Source: Frankia sp. QA3 (GTDB taxonomy: Bacteria > Actinomycetota > Actinomycetes > Frankiales > Frankiaceae). Taken from it: a DNA stretch of 64,000 nucleotides. The position numbers and the translations under genes were made by a program. The notes under the pieces were generated by a model. It saw only the letters and a list, made by a program, of their open reading frames with translations, did no database searches and was not told where the DNA came from. Location of the stretch: the NCBI RefSeq assembly GCF_000262465.1, contig NZ_CM001489.1:574988-638987 (forward strand), written 5' to 3'. Within the stretch, counting starts at the first letter, position 1. Every line of letters starts with the position of its first letter. Positions 16,141 through 47,259 of the stretch are shown here, piece by piece.

Positions 16141-17993
16141 CCGCCTCGTTGGTCTACCGCGAGCGGGCGGTGCCCTTCACCGGAGATCCGCTTGCGGCGG
16201 CGGCCCGCCTCGCGCGCGGCGCCGAGGCGCCGTTCACCGTCTACGAGCGGGACGGCGAGTGGTGCTACGGCTCGGGCGCCCTGGCCGAGATCGTTCTGTA
16301 CTGGGACGAGATCCGCTACCGGTCCGGCGGCGGCTGGCGCGTCGAGCCGGTCGCCAGCGCCCCGCTGCGCGCCCTGGCCGACGTGCTGGCGACCATCCCG
16401 GTGGCGGACTGGCGGGCGTACGGCTGGGCCGGTTTCGAGCTCGGCCCCCGGACCGCGGGCCTGCCCGGCCCGCGCTCGTCCGAGCCGCTGGTCCACCTGA
16501 TCATTCCCGCCCGGGAGGTGCGGCTGACGGCGACGGGGGCGGCGCTGCGCGCCGCCGACCCGGCCGACCTGGACCTCCTGGCCGAGGCGCTGGCCGCCAC
16601 CCCCGCCACCCCCGCCACCGGCGAGGCGGCGCGGCCGCGCCCGCTGGCCGACCTCGAGCACGGCGCCGACGACTACCGGCAGACCGTCGCCCGCGCCGTC
16701 GAGGACATCCGGGCCGGTCGGCTGCGCAAGGTGATCCTCTCCCGGGTCGTCCCGGTCGACGGCGAGATCGACCTGGTCGCGACGTACGAGCGGGGGCGGC
16801 GGGGCAACACGCCCGCCCGGTCCTTCCTGCTCGACCTCGGCGGCCTGCGCGCGACCGGGTTCAGCCCGGAGACCGTCGTCGAGGTCGCCTCGGACGGCCG
16901 GGTCTCCACCCAGCCGCTGGCCGGCACCGCCGCCTTCGACGGCGGGCAGGCCGACGGCGGCGAGGCCGACCGGGCCCGGCGGGAGGCGCTGCGCACCGAC
17001 CCGAAGGAGATCTATGAGCACGCGGTGTCGGTGCAGGTAGCCCAGGAGGAGCTGCGGCTGGTGTGCCAACCGGGGACGCTGGTCGTCGACGAGTTCATGG
17101 CTGTGCTCGAGCGGGGCAGCGTCCAGCATCTGGCCTCGCGTGTCAGCGGCCGGCTGGCGCCCGGCCACGACGGCTGGGACGCGCTGGCCGCCGTCTTCCC
17201 GTCGATCACGGCCACCGGCGTCCCGAAGGCCGCCGCCTTCGCCGCGATCAGGCGATACGAGCCGGAGCCGCGCGGCCTCTACAGCGGTGCCGTGATCAGC
17301 GCCGCCGCGGACGGGTCGCTCGACGCCGCCCTCGTCCTGCGCACGGCCTTCCAGCGCGACGGGCGGACCTGGCTGCGCGCGGGGGCGGGCGTCGTCGGCG
17401 CGTCGCGCCCGGAGCGGGAGCTGGAGGAGACCCGCGAGAAGCTGCGCAGCGTCAGCCGTTTTCTGGTGGCGGCGCCCCCGGCGGGGCCGGACCGGGAAGC
17501 TCTGCGGCGCACGGTCGCCGACATGCTGGAGGAGGACCCGGCCGACGTCGGCGACGAGGACAACCTGTTCGAACGGGGCCTGGAGTCGATCGCGCTGATC
17601 CAGACGGTCGGCGCCTGGCGGCGGGCCGGCATGGAGGTCAACTTCGCCGAGCTGGCCGAGAACCCGACCATCGACGCGTGGTTCAAGCTGCTGGCCGGCC
17701 GGCCCACGGCAGCCGGGACGGCCGCCGAGGTGGCCGCCGCCAGCGACCGGCCGCCGGAGCCGGCGGGGCCGGCGGGCCGGGGCGGGGCCGGACCACGAGG
17801 ACGCCGCGGCGGGCGGGGAGTTCCCGCTGGCGCTCATGCAGCACGCCTACTGGGTCGGCCGCGATCCGGGGCAGCCGCTCGGCGGCGTCGCCGCCCACCT
17901 CTACACCGAGTTCGACGGGCGGGGCTTCGACGGGCGGGGCGTCGAGCCGGACCGACTGGCCGCCGCGATCGAGAGGCTCATCGAGCGGCATGA
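16137..17993 (+). CDS. Salicylate synthase with C-terminal aryl carrier domain
   Basis: Residues 1-440 match MbtI/Irp9-type chorismate-utilising enzymes: [14 protein letters not shown], the STQPLAGTA substrate loop, [20 protein letters not shown], and [13 protein letters not shown] with [10 protein letters not shown]. Residues about 455-525 are a carrier domain ([20 protein letters not shown]) with the phosphopantetheine Ser at 484 and the [15 protein letters not shown] tail typical of salicyl or DHB carriers. The motif reads GLES where GLDS is usual. The last 65 or so residues after about 17790 are out of frame with the Cy domain that clearly begins there, so the true product may be a longer fusion with the next gene. 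It makes salicylate from chorismate and carries it. Confidence 0.88.
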   Translation: MTASLVYRERAVPFTGDPLAAAARLARGAEAPFTVYERDGEWCYGSGALAEIVLYWDEIRYRSGGGWRVEPVASAPLRALADVLATIPVADWRAYGWAGFELGPRTAGLPGPRSSEPLVHLIIPAREVRLTATGAALRAADPADLDLLAEALAATPATPATGEAARPRPLADLEHGADDYRQTVARAVEDIRAGRLRKVILSRVVPVDGEIDLVATYERGRRGNTPARSFLLDLGGLRATGFSPETVVEVASDGRVSTQPLAGTAAFDGGQADGGEADRARREALRTDPKEIYEHAVSVQVAQEELRLVCQPGTLVVDEFMAVLERGSVQHLASRVSGRLAPGHDGWDALAAVFPSITATGVPKAAAFAAIRRYEPEPRGLYSGAVISAAADGSLDAALVLRTAFQRDGRTWLRAGAGVVGASRPERELEETREKLRSVSRFLVAAPPAGPDREALRRTVADMLEEDPADVGDEDNLFERGLESIALIQTVGAWRRAGMEVNFAELAENPTIDAWFKLLAGRPTAAGTAAEVAAASDRPPEPAGPAGRGGAGPRGRRGGRGVPAGAHAARLLGRPRSGAAARRRRRPPLHRVRRAGLRRAGRRAGPTGRRDREAHRAA

Positions 17994-20900
17994 GGCGCTG
18001 CGGACCCGGATCACCGACAACGGCGGCCAGGTCGTCGAGGCGCGGTCGGGCTGGCGTGGGCTGACCGTGCACGACCTGCGCGACCTCGACGAGGCCGCCG
18101 CCGCGACCCGGCTTGCGGCCGTGCGCGAACGGTTGTCCCACCAGATGCTCGACATCGAGCGCGGCGAGGTCTTCTCGACCGCGCTGAGCCTGCGGCCGGG
18201 CGGCACCACCCGATTCCACCTCGACGTCGACATGGTCGCCGCGGACGCCGTCAGCTACCGCGTCCTGCTGGCCGATCTGGCGAACCTCTACGGCCGCCCG
18301 GACGAGGTGGCGCCAGCGCCGGCCTACACCTACCGTCGTTACCGGGCCGAGCACGCCGCGAGCCGGCGCACGGCGGCCGAACGGTCCCGGCGCGCCTGGC
18401 TGGACCGCCTGCCCAGCCTGCCCGGGCCGCCCGAGCTCGCGGGCGCGTCGCCCCTGTCAGGCGTGGGCGGCGCGGCCGACCCCCGCGTGTCCCGGCGCCA
18501 CTTCCGGCTGCCGGAGCAGGCCCGCGCGGCGCTGGGGCAGGCGGCCCACCGCCGCGGCATCACCCCGGCGATGGCCGTGGCGACCGCGTTCGCCGAGGTG
18601 CTCGGCGGCTGGAGCACCCAGCCGCGGTTCCTGCTGAACGTCCCGCTGTTCGACCGCGAGCAGGTGCACCCCGACGTCGACCGGGTGGTGGGCGACTTCA
18701 CCAGCTCGGTGCTCCTGGAGATCGACCTCACCGACCGGGTGCCGTTCGTCGAGCGTGCCCGCCGGGTCCAGACCCGGTTGCACGCCGACGCCGCCCACGT
18801 CGGCTACTCCGGCGTCGAGATCCTGCGCGAGGCGGGCCGTCACCGCGGCGAGCAGGTGCTGGCCCCGGTCGTGTTCACCAGCGCCCTGGGCCTCGGCGAG
18901 CTGTTCGATCCCGCGGTCCGCCGGGAGTTCGGCGACCCGGAGTGGATCATCTCGCAGGGCCCGCAGGTCCTGCTCGACGCCCAGGTCACCGAGCTCGACG
19001 GGGGCCTGCTGGTCAACTGGGACGTCCGCGAGGACACCTTCGCCCCCGGCGTGGTCGACGCGATGTTCGCCGCCTTCGAACGGCTGGTGCGTGACCTGGC
19101 CGCCCCCGAGCCGGCCGGGGACGGCGCGGTCTGGGACCGGCCCGTCGACGGGCTGCTCGACGAGTCGGTGCGCGCGGTGCGCCGCCGCGTCGGCGCCGTC
19201 GCGGGGCCGGCGTCCACCCGCCTGCTCCACGAGGGGTTCTTCGCGCGTGCCGGGCGCCGTCCCGACGCGCCGGCGTTGCTGTGGGGGGCGGCGGCCGAGC
19301 CGGTCGGCTCGCTGTCCTACGGCGAGCTCGCCGCGCGAGCCCTGGCGGTGGCCGGCCGGCTCGCCGCCCGCGGCGTTCGGCCCGGTGACCTGGTCGCCGT
19401 CAGCCTGCCCAAGGGGCCGGAGCAGGTCGTCGCCGTCCTCGGTGTGCTGGCGGCGGGCGCCGCCTACGTGCCGGTCGGGGTGGAACAGCCGCCCGCGCGG
19501 GTCGCGCGCATCGCGGCGACCGCCGGATTCAGCATCGTGATCACCACGCCGTCCCGGACGCGGTGGCCCGACGGAGTGACCCCGCTCGCCCTGGACGACC
19601 GCCCCGGCGGGCCCGCGCCCGACCGGCTCGTCCTCGCCGCGGCGGACGACCCGGCCCGGCTGGACGAACCGGCATACGTGCTGTTCACCTCCGGCTCCAC
19701 CGGTCAACCCAAGGGTGTCGAGGTCGGGCACCGGGCCGCGATGAACACCATCGACGACCTGACCGAGCGGCTCGGCCTCGGCCCGGACGACCGGACGCTG
19801 GCCGTCTCCGCCCTCGACTTCGACCTGTCGGTCTTCGACCTGTTCGCGCCGCTGTCCGCCGGCGGCGCCGTGGTGCTGGTCGACGAGGACTCCCGGCGCG
19901 AGGCCGCCCGCTGGGGCGAGCTCGTCGCCGGGCACCGCGTCACGATCCTCAACTGCGTCCCGGCCGTGTTGGACCTGATCCTCACCGTGGCGGGAGGCGG
20001 GCCGGCCGGCCCGCCCGAACTCGGCGACAGCCTGCGCGCGGTGCTGCTCGGCGGGGACCGGGTCGGGGTCGACCTGCCGGCCCGGCTCGCCGCGGCCGTC
20101 CCCGGCTGCCGGTTCCTGGGCCTGGGCGGCACGACCGAGACCGCGATCCATTCCACCGTGTGCGAGGTCGTCGGGGGCGGGCCGGTGCCGCCGCAGTGGC
20201 GTTCGGTGCCCTACGGCACCCCGCTGCGCAACGTCCGGCTGCGGGTGGTCGACGCCCTGGGCCGCGACTGCCCCGACCACGTCGCCGGCGAGCTGTGGAT
20301 CGGCGGTGCCGGGGTCGCCCGCGGCTACCTGGGCGATCCCGAGCGCACGGCCGACCGGTTCGTCACCCACGCGGGCGCCCGGTGGTACCGCACCGGCGAT
20401 CTCGCCCGCTACCTGCCCGACGGCACCGTCGAGTTCCTGGGCCGCCGCGACCAGCAGGTCAAGATCCGTGGCTTCCGGGTCGAACCGGGCGAGGTCGAGG
20501 CGGCGCTGCGGGCCCTGCCGGGTGTGCGGGCCGGCATCGTCGAGCTGACCGGCGGCGGGGCCGGCCGCCCGGCCGCGCTCGGGGCGCTCGTCGTCCTCGA
20601 CCCGGGAGCCCAGCCGGGAGTCGACCCGGGGGTCGATCCGGGAGCCGAGCCGGCGGGCGGTCCGGCGGCGATCCGCGCGAGCCTGCGCGGCCTGCTGCCG
20701 CCGCACATGGTGCCCGACCGCGTCGTCGCGGTGCCAGAACTCCCGCTCAGCGCCAACGGGAAGCTCGACCGTAGGGCGGCCGCCGCACTGCTCGAGCGGG
20801 AGCCGGGTGGCCCCCGGCCGCAGCCGTCACCACCGCGTTCCGATCTGGAGCGGATGATCCTGCTGGTCTGGCGGGAGGTGCTGGGCGGCGGCGAGTTCGG

Positions 20901-21198
20901 GGTGACCGACGAGTTCTTCGCTCTCGGCGGCGACTCGGTGCTGGCCACCCGGCTCGTCGCCCGCCTGCGCGACGAGCTCGACACCGCCGAGGTGTCGGTC
21001 CGCATGCTGTTCGGTGCGCCGACGGTGGCCGCGCTGGCGCAGCGCATGCGCGCGGTCGAGACCACACCCGGACGGCTCGATCGCGTCGCGTCGATCGCCT
21101 GGGAGATCGCCGGCATGTCCGACGACGAGATCTCCGCGCGGCTGGTCGACGGGGTCGACGAGGTCGACGGCGCCGGCACCGTCGGGGCCGAGCGATGA
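17836..21198 (+). CDS. NRPS Cy-A-T, azoline-forming module
   Basis: 1,120 residues from the first available start. The Cy domain (about 1-430) shows [12 protein letters not shown], the cyclisation motif DMVAADAVS (Asp132, Asp137, Ser140), PVVFTSALG and ISQGPQVLLDAQV. The A domain (about 455-960) has LFTSGSTGQPKG and [20 protein letters not shown]; the hand-read code is D-L-F-N-L-G-L-I-H-K, closest to Cys (DLYNLSLIWK). T has LGGDSV with Ser1034. The Cy homology begins about 15 residues before this ATG in the same frame (EFPLAL), and no start exists there, so a frameshift or fusion with the preceding gene is likely. It would condense salicylate with Cys (or Ser/Thr) and form a hydroxyphenyl-azoline, like MbtB or HMWP2. 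Confidence 0.92.
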   Translation: MQHAYWVGRDPGQPLGGVAAHLYTEFDGRGFDGRGVEPDRLAAAIERLIERHEALRTRITDNGGQVVEARSGWRGLTVHDLRDLDEAAAATRLAAVRERLSHQMLDIERGEVFSTALSLRPGGTTRFHLDVDMVAADAVSYRVLLADLANLYGRPDEVAPAPAYTYRRYRAEHAASRRTAAERSRRAWLDRLPSLPGPPELAGASPLSGVGGAADPRVSRRHFRLPEQARAALGQAAHRRGITPAMAVATAFAEVLGGWSTQPRFLLNVPLFDREQVHPDVDRVVGDFTSSVLLEIDLTDRVPFVERARRVQTRLHADAAHVGYSGVEILREAGRHRGEQVLAPVVFTSALGLGELFDPAVRREFGDPEWIISQGPQVLLDAQVTELDGGLLVNWDVREDTFAPGVVDAMFAAFERLVRDLAAPEPAGDGAVWDRPVDGLLDESVRAVRRRVGAVAGPASTRLLHEGFFARAGRRPDAPALLWGAAAEPVGSLSYGELAARALAVAGRLAARGVRPGDLVAVSLPKGPEQVVAVLGVLAAGAAYVPVGVEQPPARVARIAATAGFSIVITTPSRTRWPDGVTPLALDDRPGGPAPDRLVLAAADDPARLDEPAYVLFTSGSTGQPKGVEVGHRAAMNTIDDLTERLGLGPDDRTLAVSALDFDLSVFDLFAPLSAGGAVVLVDEDSRREAARWGELVAGHRVTILNCVPAVLDLILTVAGGGPAGPPELGDSLRAVLLGGDRVGVDLPARLAAAVPGCRFLGLGGTTETAIHSTVCEVVGGGPVPPQWRSVPYGTPLRNVRLRVVDALGRDCPDHVAGELWIGGAGVARGYLGDPERTADRFVTHAGARWYRTGDLARYLPDGTVEFLGRRDQQVKIRGFRVEPGEVEAALRALPGVRAGIVELTGGGAGRPAALGALVVLDPGAQPGVDPGVDPGAEPAGGPAAIRASLRGLLPPHMVPDRVVAVPELPLSANGKLDRRAAAALLEREPGGPRPQPSPPRSDLERMILLVWREVLGGGEFGVTDEFFALGGDSVLATRLVARLRDELDTAEVSVRMLFGAPTVAALAQRMRAVETTPGRLDRVASIAWEIAGMSDDEISARLVDGVDEVDGAGTVGAER

Positions 21199-22868
21199 GC
21201 CACCCGTCGGTCACCGACCCGGTCACGCCGGGCGCGGCGGACGGCTGGGTCCCCTGGCCGGCCGAGTTCGCGCGCCGATACCGCGCCGAGGGCTACTGGC
21301 AGGGCGGACCGCTCGGCGATCGGCTCCGGGACTGGGCCCGGCGGTACGGCCCGGCCACGGCCCTCGTCGCCGGGCCGCCCGCCCAGCCGGTCCGGCTCTC
21401 CTACGCCGAGCTCGACCGGGCCGCCGACGACCTGGCGGCCGGGCTCGCCGGGCTCGGCCTCGCCGCCGGCGACCGCGTCCTGACCCACCTGCCCAACCGG
21501 GTCGAGTTCGTGACGTTGCTGTTCGCGCTGCTGCGGCTGGGAGCGATCCCGGTGCTGGCACTGCCCGCCCACCGCCGGGTCGAGATCGAGCATCTGGCCC
21601 GCCTGTCCGGCGCGGTGGCCTATGCGATCCCGGACACGCACGAGGGTTTCGACCATCGCGCGCTCGCCGGACAGATCGTGGCGGCGGTCCCGGCGGTGCG
21701 CCACGTGCTGGTGGCCGGCGAAGCCGGTCCGTTCACCGGGATCGACGCGCTCGCGGCGGCCGGCGCCACCGCCCGCGCCGCCGGCCGAGCGGTCGAGCCG
21801 GCGGCCCCCGACCCGGCCGGCGTCGCGGTGCTGCTCATCTCGGGCGGCACGACCGGCAAGCCCAAGCTGATCCCGCGCACCCACTGGGACTACGCGTACA
21901 ACGCGTCGGCCAGCGCCCAGCTGTGCGGGCTGACCGGCGAGGACACCTATCTGGTCGCGCTGCCGGCCGCGCACAACTTCCCGCTGGCGTGTCCGGGCAT
22001 CCTCGGGGCGCTCGGCGTCGGCGCGACGGTGGTCCTGGCGCCCTCGCCCAGCCCGGAGACCGCCTTCGAGCTCATCGCCCGCGAACGGGTGACGGTCACG
22101 GCTCTGGTGCCGGCGCTCGCCCGCCTCTGGGTGAGCGCCGCCGAATGGGAGCGACCCGACACCGCGAGCCTGCGCCTGCTCCAGGTCGGGGGCGCCCGGC
22201 TGGACGCCGAGCTGGCCCGGCGCATCCGACCGACCCTCGGCGCCGCCGTCCAGCAGGTGTTCGGCATGGCCGAGGGCCTGCTGAACTACACCCGCCCAGC
22301 CGACGACGACGAGGTCGCGTGCACCACCCAGGGCCGGCCGCTCGCGGCGGCGGACGAGATCCGCATCGTCGACCGGGAGGGGGCGGACGCGGCCCCGGGC
22401 GCCGTCGGCGAGCTGTGGACCCGCGGTCCCTACACGGTGCGGGGCTACTACCGGGCCGCCGAACACAACGCGACCGCGTTCGGCCCGGACGGCTTCTACC
22501 GCACCGGCGACCTGGTCCGGCTCACGGCGAGCGGCAACCTCGTCGTCGAGGGGCGGATCAAGGACGTGATCAACCGGGGCGGGGAGAACGTCTCCGCCAC
22601 CGAGCTCGAGGAGCACCTGCTCACCCACCCCGCGATCGCCCAGGCGGCCGTCGTCGCGGCGGCGGACGAGCAGGTCGGTGAGAGCGTCCGCGCGGTGATC
22701 GTCACGGCGCCGGGGGCGGCGGTGACCCTCAAGGCCCTCAAGGCGTACCTGCGCCAGCGGGGGCTGGCCCGGTTCATGCTCCCCGATCTCCTCACGGTCA
22801 CCGACGAGCTCCCCCTCACCCCCGTCGGCAAGATCGACAAACGCGAGCTGCGCCGCCGCCTCGGCTAG
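21195..22868 (+). CDS. Salicylate-AMP ligase (standalone aryl-acid A domain)
   Basis: 557 residues starting at an ATGA overlap with the Cy-A-T gene. The family pattern is complete: GGTTGKPKLIPRTHWDYAYN, HNFPLACPG (His260, Asn261, Cys266), QQVFGMAEGLLNYTR, RTGDL and the final Lys in TPVGKIDKRELR. Cys at 266, where DHB enzymes have Ser, and Leu in AEGLLNYTR, where they have Val, are the features known for salicylate-specific members such as YbtE, PchD and MbtA. It activates salicylate and loads the carrier domain encoded upstream. Confidence 0.93.
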   Translation: MSHPSVTDPVTPGAADGWVPWPAEFARRYRAEGYWQGGPLGDRLRDWARRYGPATALVAGPPAQPVRLSYAELDRAADDLAAGLAGLGLAAGDRVLTHLPNRVEFVTLLFALLRLGAIPVLALPAHRRVEIEHLARLSGAVAYAIPDTHEGFDHRALAGQIVAAVPAVRHVLVAGEAGPFTGIDALAAAGATARAAGRAVEPAAPDPAGVAVLLISGGTTGKPKLIPRTHWDYAYNASASAQLCGLTGEDTYLVALPAAHNFPLACPGILGALGVGATVVLAPSPSPETAFELIARERVTVTALVPALARLWVSAAEWERPDTASLRLLQVGGARLDAELARRIRPTLGAAVQQVFGMAEGLLNYTRPADDDEVACTTQGRPLAAADEIRIVDREGADAAPGAVGELWTRGPYTVRGYYRAAEHNATAFGPDGFYRTGDLVRLTASGNLVVEGRIKDVINRGGENVSATELEEHLLTHPAIAQAAVVAAADEQVGESVRAVIVTAPGAAVTLKALKAYLRQRGLARFMLPDLLTVTDELPLTPVGKIDKRELRRRLG

Positions 22869-22870
22869 CG

Positions 22871-22911
22871 ACACCCCGCGCACCCCGCGCACCCCGCGCA
22901 CCCTGCGCACC
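22871..22911. repeat. 10-bp tandem repeat in the intergenic gap
   Basis: About four copies of CACCCCGCGC between the salicylate ligase stop and the giant NRPS start. It is the only notable feature of the 84-base gap, apart from the GGAAGGA binding site before 22953. Confidence 0.7.
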
Positions 22912-22952
22912 CAGCCGCCACCCGAAGCCGCAACACCGGAAGGACGTGCACC

Positions 22953-44264
<21,312 letters not shown>

Positions 44265-44322
44265 ATCACCCGCTACCGCGTGCCGTCCCGGCGCGCGGCT
44301 GATCACGACAAACGAGAAAGTT

Positions 44323-45324
44323 GTGCTGGTGCGAAACAGACTGAAACTGCTGATCGCGGCGCTCATGGCCGTCACGGCGCTGGTCGTCGCGGCCGGCTGC
44401 GGCAGCAGCGGTGGCGACGGTGGCGGCGGGACGACGGCGGCGAGCTCGTCGAGTGCGGCCTTCCCGGTCACGCTGAAGAACAAGTTCGGAACTGCGGTCG
44501 TCCCGGCCCAGCCCAAGCGCATCATCGCACTGAGCTACGAGGAGGACACCCTGGCGACGCTCGGCATCACGCCGATCGCGTACGCGAAGAACGAGTACAA
44601 GGCCGACGGCGTCTTCCCCTGGCTCCAGGGGAAGATCGACCTGTCGAAGAGCACGGCCCTCGACACCAGCGGGGACCTGAACCTCGAGCAGGTCGCCGCG
44701 CTGCGCCCCGATCTGATCCTGGCCACGAACTTCTACAGCCTGGCCGACTACTACGACCGGCTCTCCAAGATCGCTCCGACCGTCGGCTACACCGACGACG
44801 CCGGCATCGCGACGTGGCAGGAGAACAGCACCATCATCGGCAAGGCCGTCGGCCGGGACGCCGACGTCCAGAAGGCGGTCGCCGCCACCCGGAAGATCAT
44901 CCAGGACGCCAAGGGCGGCCTGCCCGGCCTGGCCGGCAGGACGTTCAGCTACTCCTTCTACTACGAGCCGGGCGGCCTGGCGGTCATCGACGACCCGAAG
45001 ACGGTGTCGGTCCAGCTCTACAGCGAGCTCGGTATGAAGCTCTCGCCGGCGGTGCCGGCCAACGTGGTGGACCGGTCGCTGAGCATGGAGAAGATCGACG
45101 CCCTGGACGCCGACTTCGTGCTGATCGGTTTCGCCACCCCGGCGCTGAAGACCGAGATGAACGCCAACAAGCTGTTCACCGCCATCCCGGCGGTCAAGGC
45201 GGGCCGGGTCCTGCAGGTGGACGCCTTCACGGCGGGCGCGGTCAACAACCCGACGATCCTCAACATCCCGTGGCAGCTCGACCAGCTCAAGCCGACCCTG
45301 GCGAAGGTCGCCGCGAGCAGCTGA
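44323..45324 (+). CDS. Siderophore-binding lipoprotein (FecB/FepB family)
   Basis: 333 residues. The signal peptide ends in a lipobox, VVAAGC (Cys26), followed by a Gly/Ser linker, so the protein is a lipid-anchored substrate-binding protein. The fold shows FPVTLKNKFGTAVVPAQPKR, IIALSYEEDTLATLGI, and EQVAALRPDLILATNF, typical of class III (helical-backbone) binding proteins. The start is the GTG at 44323 or 44329; the binding site is weak (GAGAAAG). It follows the NRPS by 58 bases and should deliver the ferric siderophore to the permease/ATPase encoded at 8047-11250. Confidence 0.93.
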   Translation: MLVRNRLKLLIAALMAVTALVVAAGCGSSGGDGGGGTTAASSSSAAFPVTLKNKFGTAVVPAQPKRIIALSYEEDTLATLGITPIAYAKNEYKADGVFPWLQGKIDLSKSTALDTSGDLNLEQVAALRPDLILATNFYSLADYYDRLSKIAPTVGYTDDAGIATWQENSTIIGKAVGRDADVQKAVAATRKIIQDAKGGLPGLAGRTFSYSFYYEPGGLAVIDDPKTVSVQLYSELGMKLSPAVPANVVDRSLSMEKIDALDADFVLIGFATPALKTEMNANKLFTAIPAVKAGRVLQVDAFTAGAVNNPTILNIPWQLDQLKPTLAKVAASS

Positions 45325-45450
45325 CCCGGCCGGGCCCGCAGCTCCTGCGGTGCGCGGCCGACGCCGCGCGCCGCACGAGCCCGGCGTCCTCCCACGCCGC
45401 CCGCCGCCGGAGGAGCCGATCCAGCGGAAGAGCCGATCCAGGAGGACGAC

Positions 45451-46407
45451 ATGGCCGTCATCTCCGACCCCGACGACCGGCGTTGCGCTCCGCCGACCGA
45501 GCCGCCCGCGGCCGGTGGCGAGGCCATCCGCGTGGCCCGGGTCGATCCCGGCCACGCGGCCCGGGTCCTGCGCGGACTGGACGAGCTCGGGCCGCCGTTC
45601 GCCGTCCAGATCGTGACCGGCGCCGGCGATCCCGCCACCGCCACCGGGGGGCTTCTGCCGGCGGCCGATCTCTACCGGCCGGGTGACCGGCTCGCCGCCG
45701 CGATCGAGGGGCAGGCGGCGGCGCTCGGCGGCGCCGAGCGCCGGGTCGCCGCGTCCAACCTGTTCATCGGCCACGCCATCCGGCTGTGGTGCGTGACCCT
45801 GGGCTGCTGGGAGCGCGGCGGGCTCATCCCCGACCTGCCCGTCGACGCCGTGCTCGCCGTCGGCCCTGGCTCGCGGGCGCCGTTGGCGCTGGCCGACACC
45901 GGCGGTTGGCGCCCGGCCGACCCCGGCGACGTCGACACGGTCGCCGCGCTGGTGACCCGGGTCGTCATCGACGGCCACCTGCGCCCGTTCGCCGCGGCCA
46001 TGCACGCCACGATCCGGACCGCCACCGGCCTGCTGTGGGGAAACGCGGCCTCCGCACTCGTCGGGGCCGTCGGCGCGATCGCCCGGCACGCCACCCTCGG
46101 CCCCGCCGCGCCGAGTGACGCGCCGTCCGGCGGACCGGTCCGCCACCAGGCCCGCCTGGCCGCCACGCTGCTCGAGCAGCCACCGCTCGCCGGCACCGGC
46201 GTCCACCGCCGGCACGACGACGGCAACCTGGACCTGCCGTCGTTCGTCCGGCGCAGCTGCTGCCTGTACTACCGGCTCCCCGACGGTGCCATGTGTGAGG
46301 ACTGCTCGTTGCGCGACTCCCCGGCCGCCACCCGGCGCCACTCGCCCTCGTCGGCGCCGAACGCGCCTGCACCCTGTAGACCAGACGGGGGCGGACGACA
46401 TTCGTGA
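45451..46407 (+). CDS. FhuF-like ferric-siderophore reductase
   Basis: 318 residues. The C-terminus carries the FhuF [2Fe-2S] motif: SCCLYYRLPDGAMCEDC, that is C-C-x10-C-x2-C. The central part (ASNLFIGHAIRLWCVTLGCW, later TATGLLWGNAASALVGAVG) is the usual FhuF-type helical region. A 40-residue tail after the cluster is Pro/Ser-rich and not conserved. AGGAGGACGAC precedes the ATG. Located at the end of the operon, it likely reduces Fe(III) to release iron from the imported siderophore in the cytoplasm. Confidence 0.9.
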   Translation: MAVISDPDDRRCAPPTEPPAAGGEAIRVARVDPGHAARVLRGLDELGPPFAVQIVTGAGDPATATGGLLPAADLYRPGDRLAAAIEGQAAALGGAERRVAASNLFIGHAIRLWCVTLGCWERGGLIPDLPVDAVLAVGPGSRAPLALADTGGWRPADPGDVDTVAALVTRVVIDGHLRPFAAAMHATIRTATGLLWGNAASALVGAVGAIARHATLGPAAPSDAPSGGPVRHQARLAATLLEQPPLAGTGVHRRHDDGNLDLPSFVRRSCCLYYRLPDGAMCEDCSLRDSPAATRRHSPSSAPNAPAPCRPDGGGRHS

Positions 46408-46564
46408 CCGCCAGGACGGCGACAACGCGGGCGCTGCCAGGGAATGGGTCGACCCGGGCACCGTCGGGGCCGGTGCGATGTGCTGGCAGCTGCCACAATG
46501 CCGCAGCCAGCACTGGTCGGTACCCCCGGAGGTCTGCCGACCACTCGCGTGCCGCCTGACTCAA

Positions 46565-46606
46565 TGCTGTAAGGATGCTGTAGGGAGGCTGTAGGGAGGC
46601 TGTGCC
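46565..46606. repeat. 11-bp tandem repeat GCTGTAGGGAG
   Basis: Three to four copies, the first and last imperfect, in the 460-base gap between the reductase gene and the IS630-derived element. I see no gene in this gap; it is richer in A/T than the siderophore genes. Confidence 0.65.
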
Positions 46607-46866
46607 ATTCGACTGCAAAAACTACGACACGCAGGTCGGCTCGACCAACTCCCTTTTCTTGCCGAAAGAGCTCCACATATCTATTCGGCTCGTGCAGTGC
46701 TACTTGCGCGGCCGACTCGGTTCGCTTCGGTTCAATCGCTACATGACTGCCAGCGATCTCTTTGGCGAGAATATTGGATCCGCCCACCAGCTCCCGTCCG
46801 GCTTGGAATTCGAGACTCGGTCGCTAGGTGCCGCACACCCGGTTCGATTAGGCTGAGGCGCTGAGC

Positions 46867-47176
46867 TAGCGTCCTGAGTCTTTAGTCTATTCATGGATCG
46901 TAGAACGGGGTATGCCTGGACCGACCGCCGTGCAGATCGTGCTGACCGGCGAGGAGCGGTGACCGATCCGCAGTTCGTGATCCTGGACAACGACGCCACG
47001 CACAAGACCCCCGCGGTGAAGAAGTGGCTGCTGGGCCACCCGCGGTTCCACCTGCACTTCACCCCGACCTCGTCGTCGTGGAACAAGGACCCGAGGCCGT
47101 TCGTCCGGACGAAGACCGCCGGCCAGATCCTCGAAACCCTCGCCGCCCACTGCGAACGAATCAACGACTCAGGACA
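46867..47176 (+). mobile_element. IS630-derived miniature element, left copy
   Basis: About 305 bp from GTCCTGAGTC (46871) to GACTCAGGAC (47175), ends that are inverted repeats of each other. Inside, an open frame from 46893 reads the IS630 transposase core PQFVILDNDATHKTPAVKKW (second catalytic Asp) and HLHFTPTSSSWN, then jumps directly to KDPRPFVRTKTAGQILETLA, deleting the segment with the catalytic Glu. The N-terminal half of the transposase is also missing. A TA dinucleotide, the IS630 target, borders the left end. A copy of equal length, nearly identical, lies inverted at 48616-48929. Confidence 0.82.
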
Positions 47177-47259
47177 TTGGGCGGCGATTTGGATCATCGC
47201 TCGCCGAAGACCGTCCGGTATGTGGACATCCTTAACCCTTGGCGCATACGATTCCGAAG

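Noticed and set aside
46602..46856. Open frame of 84 codons before the IS630-derived element
   Set aside because: No ribosome binding site, no recognisable family, unusual composition; likely chance.
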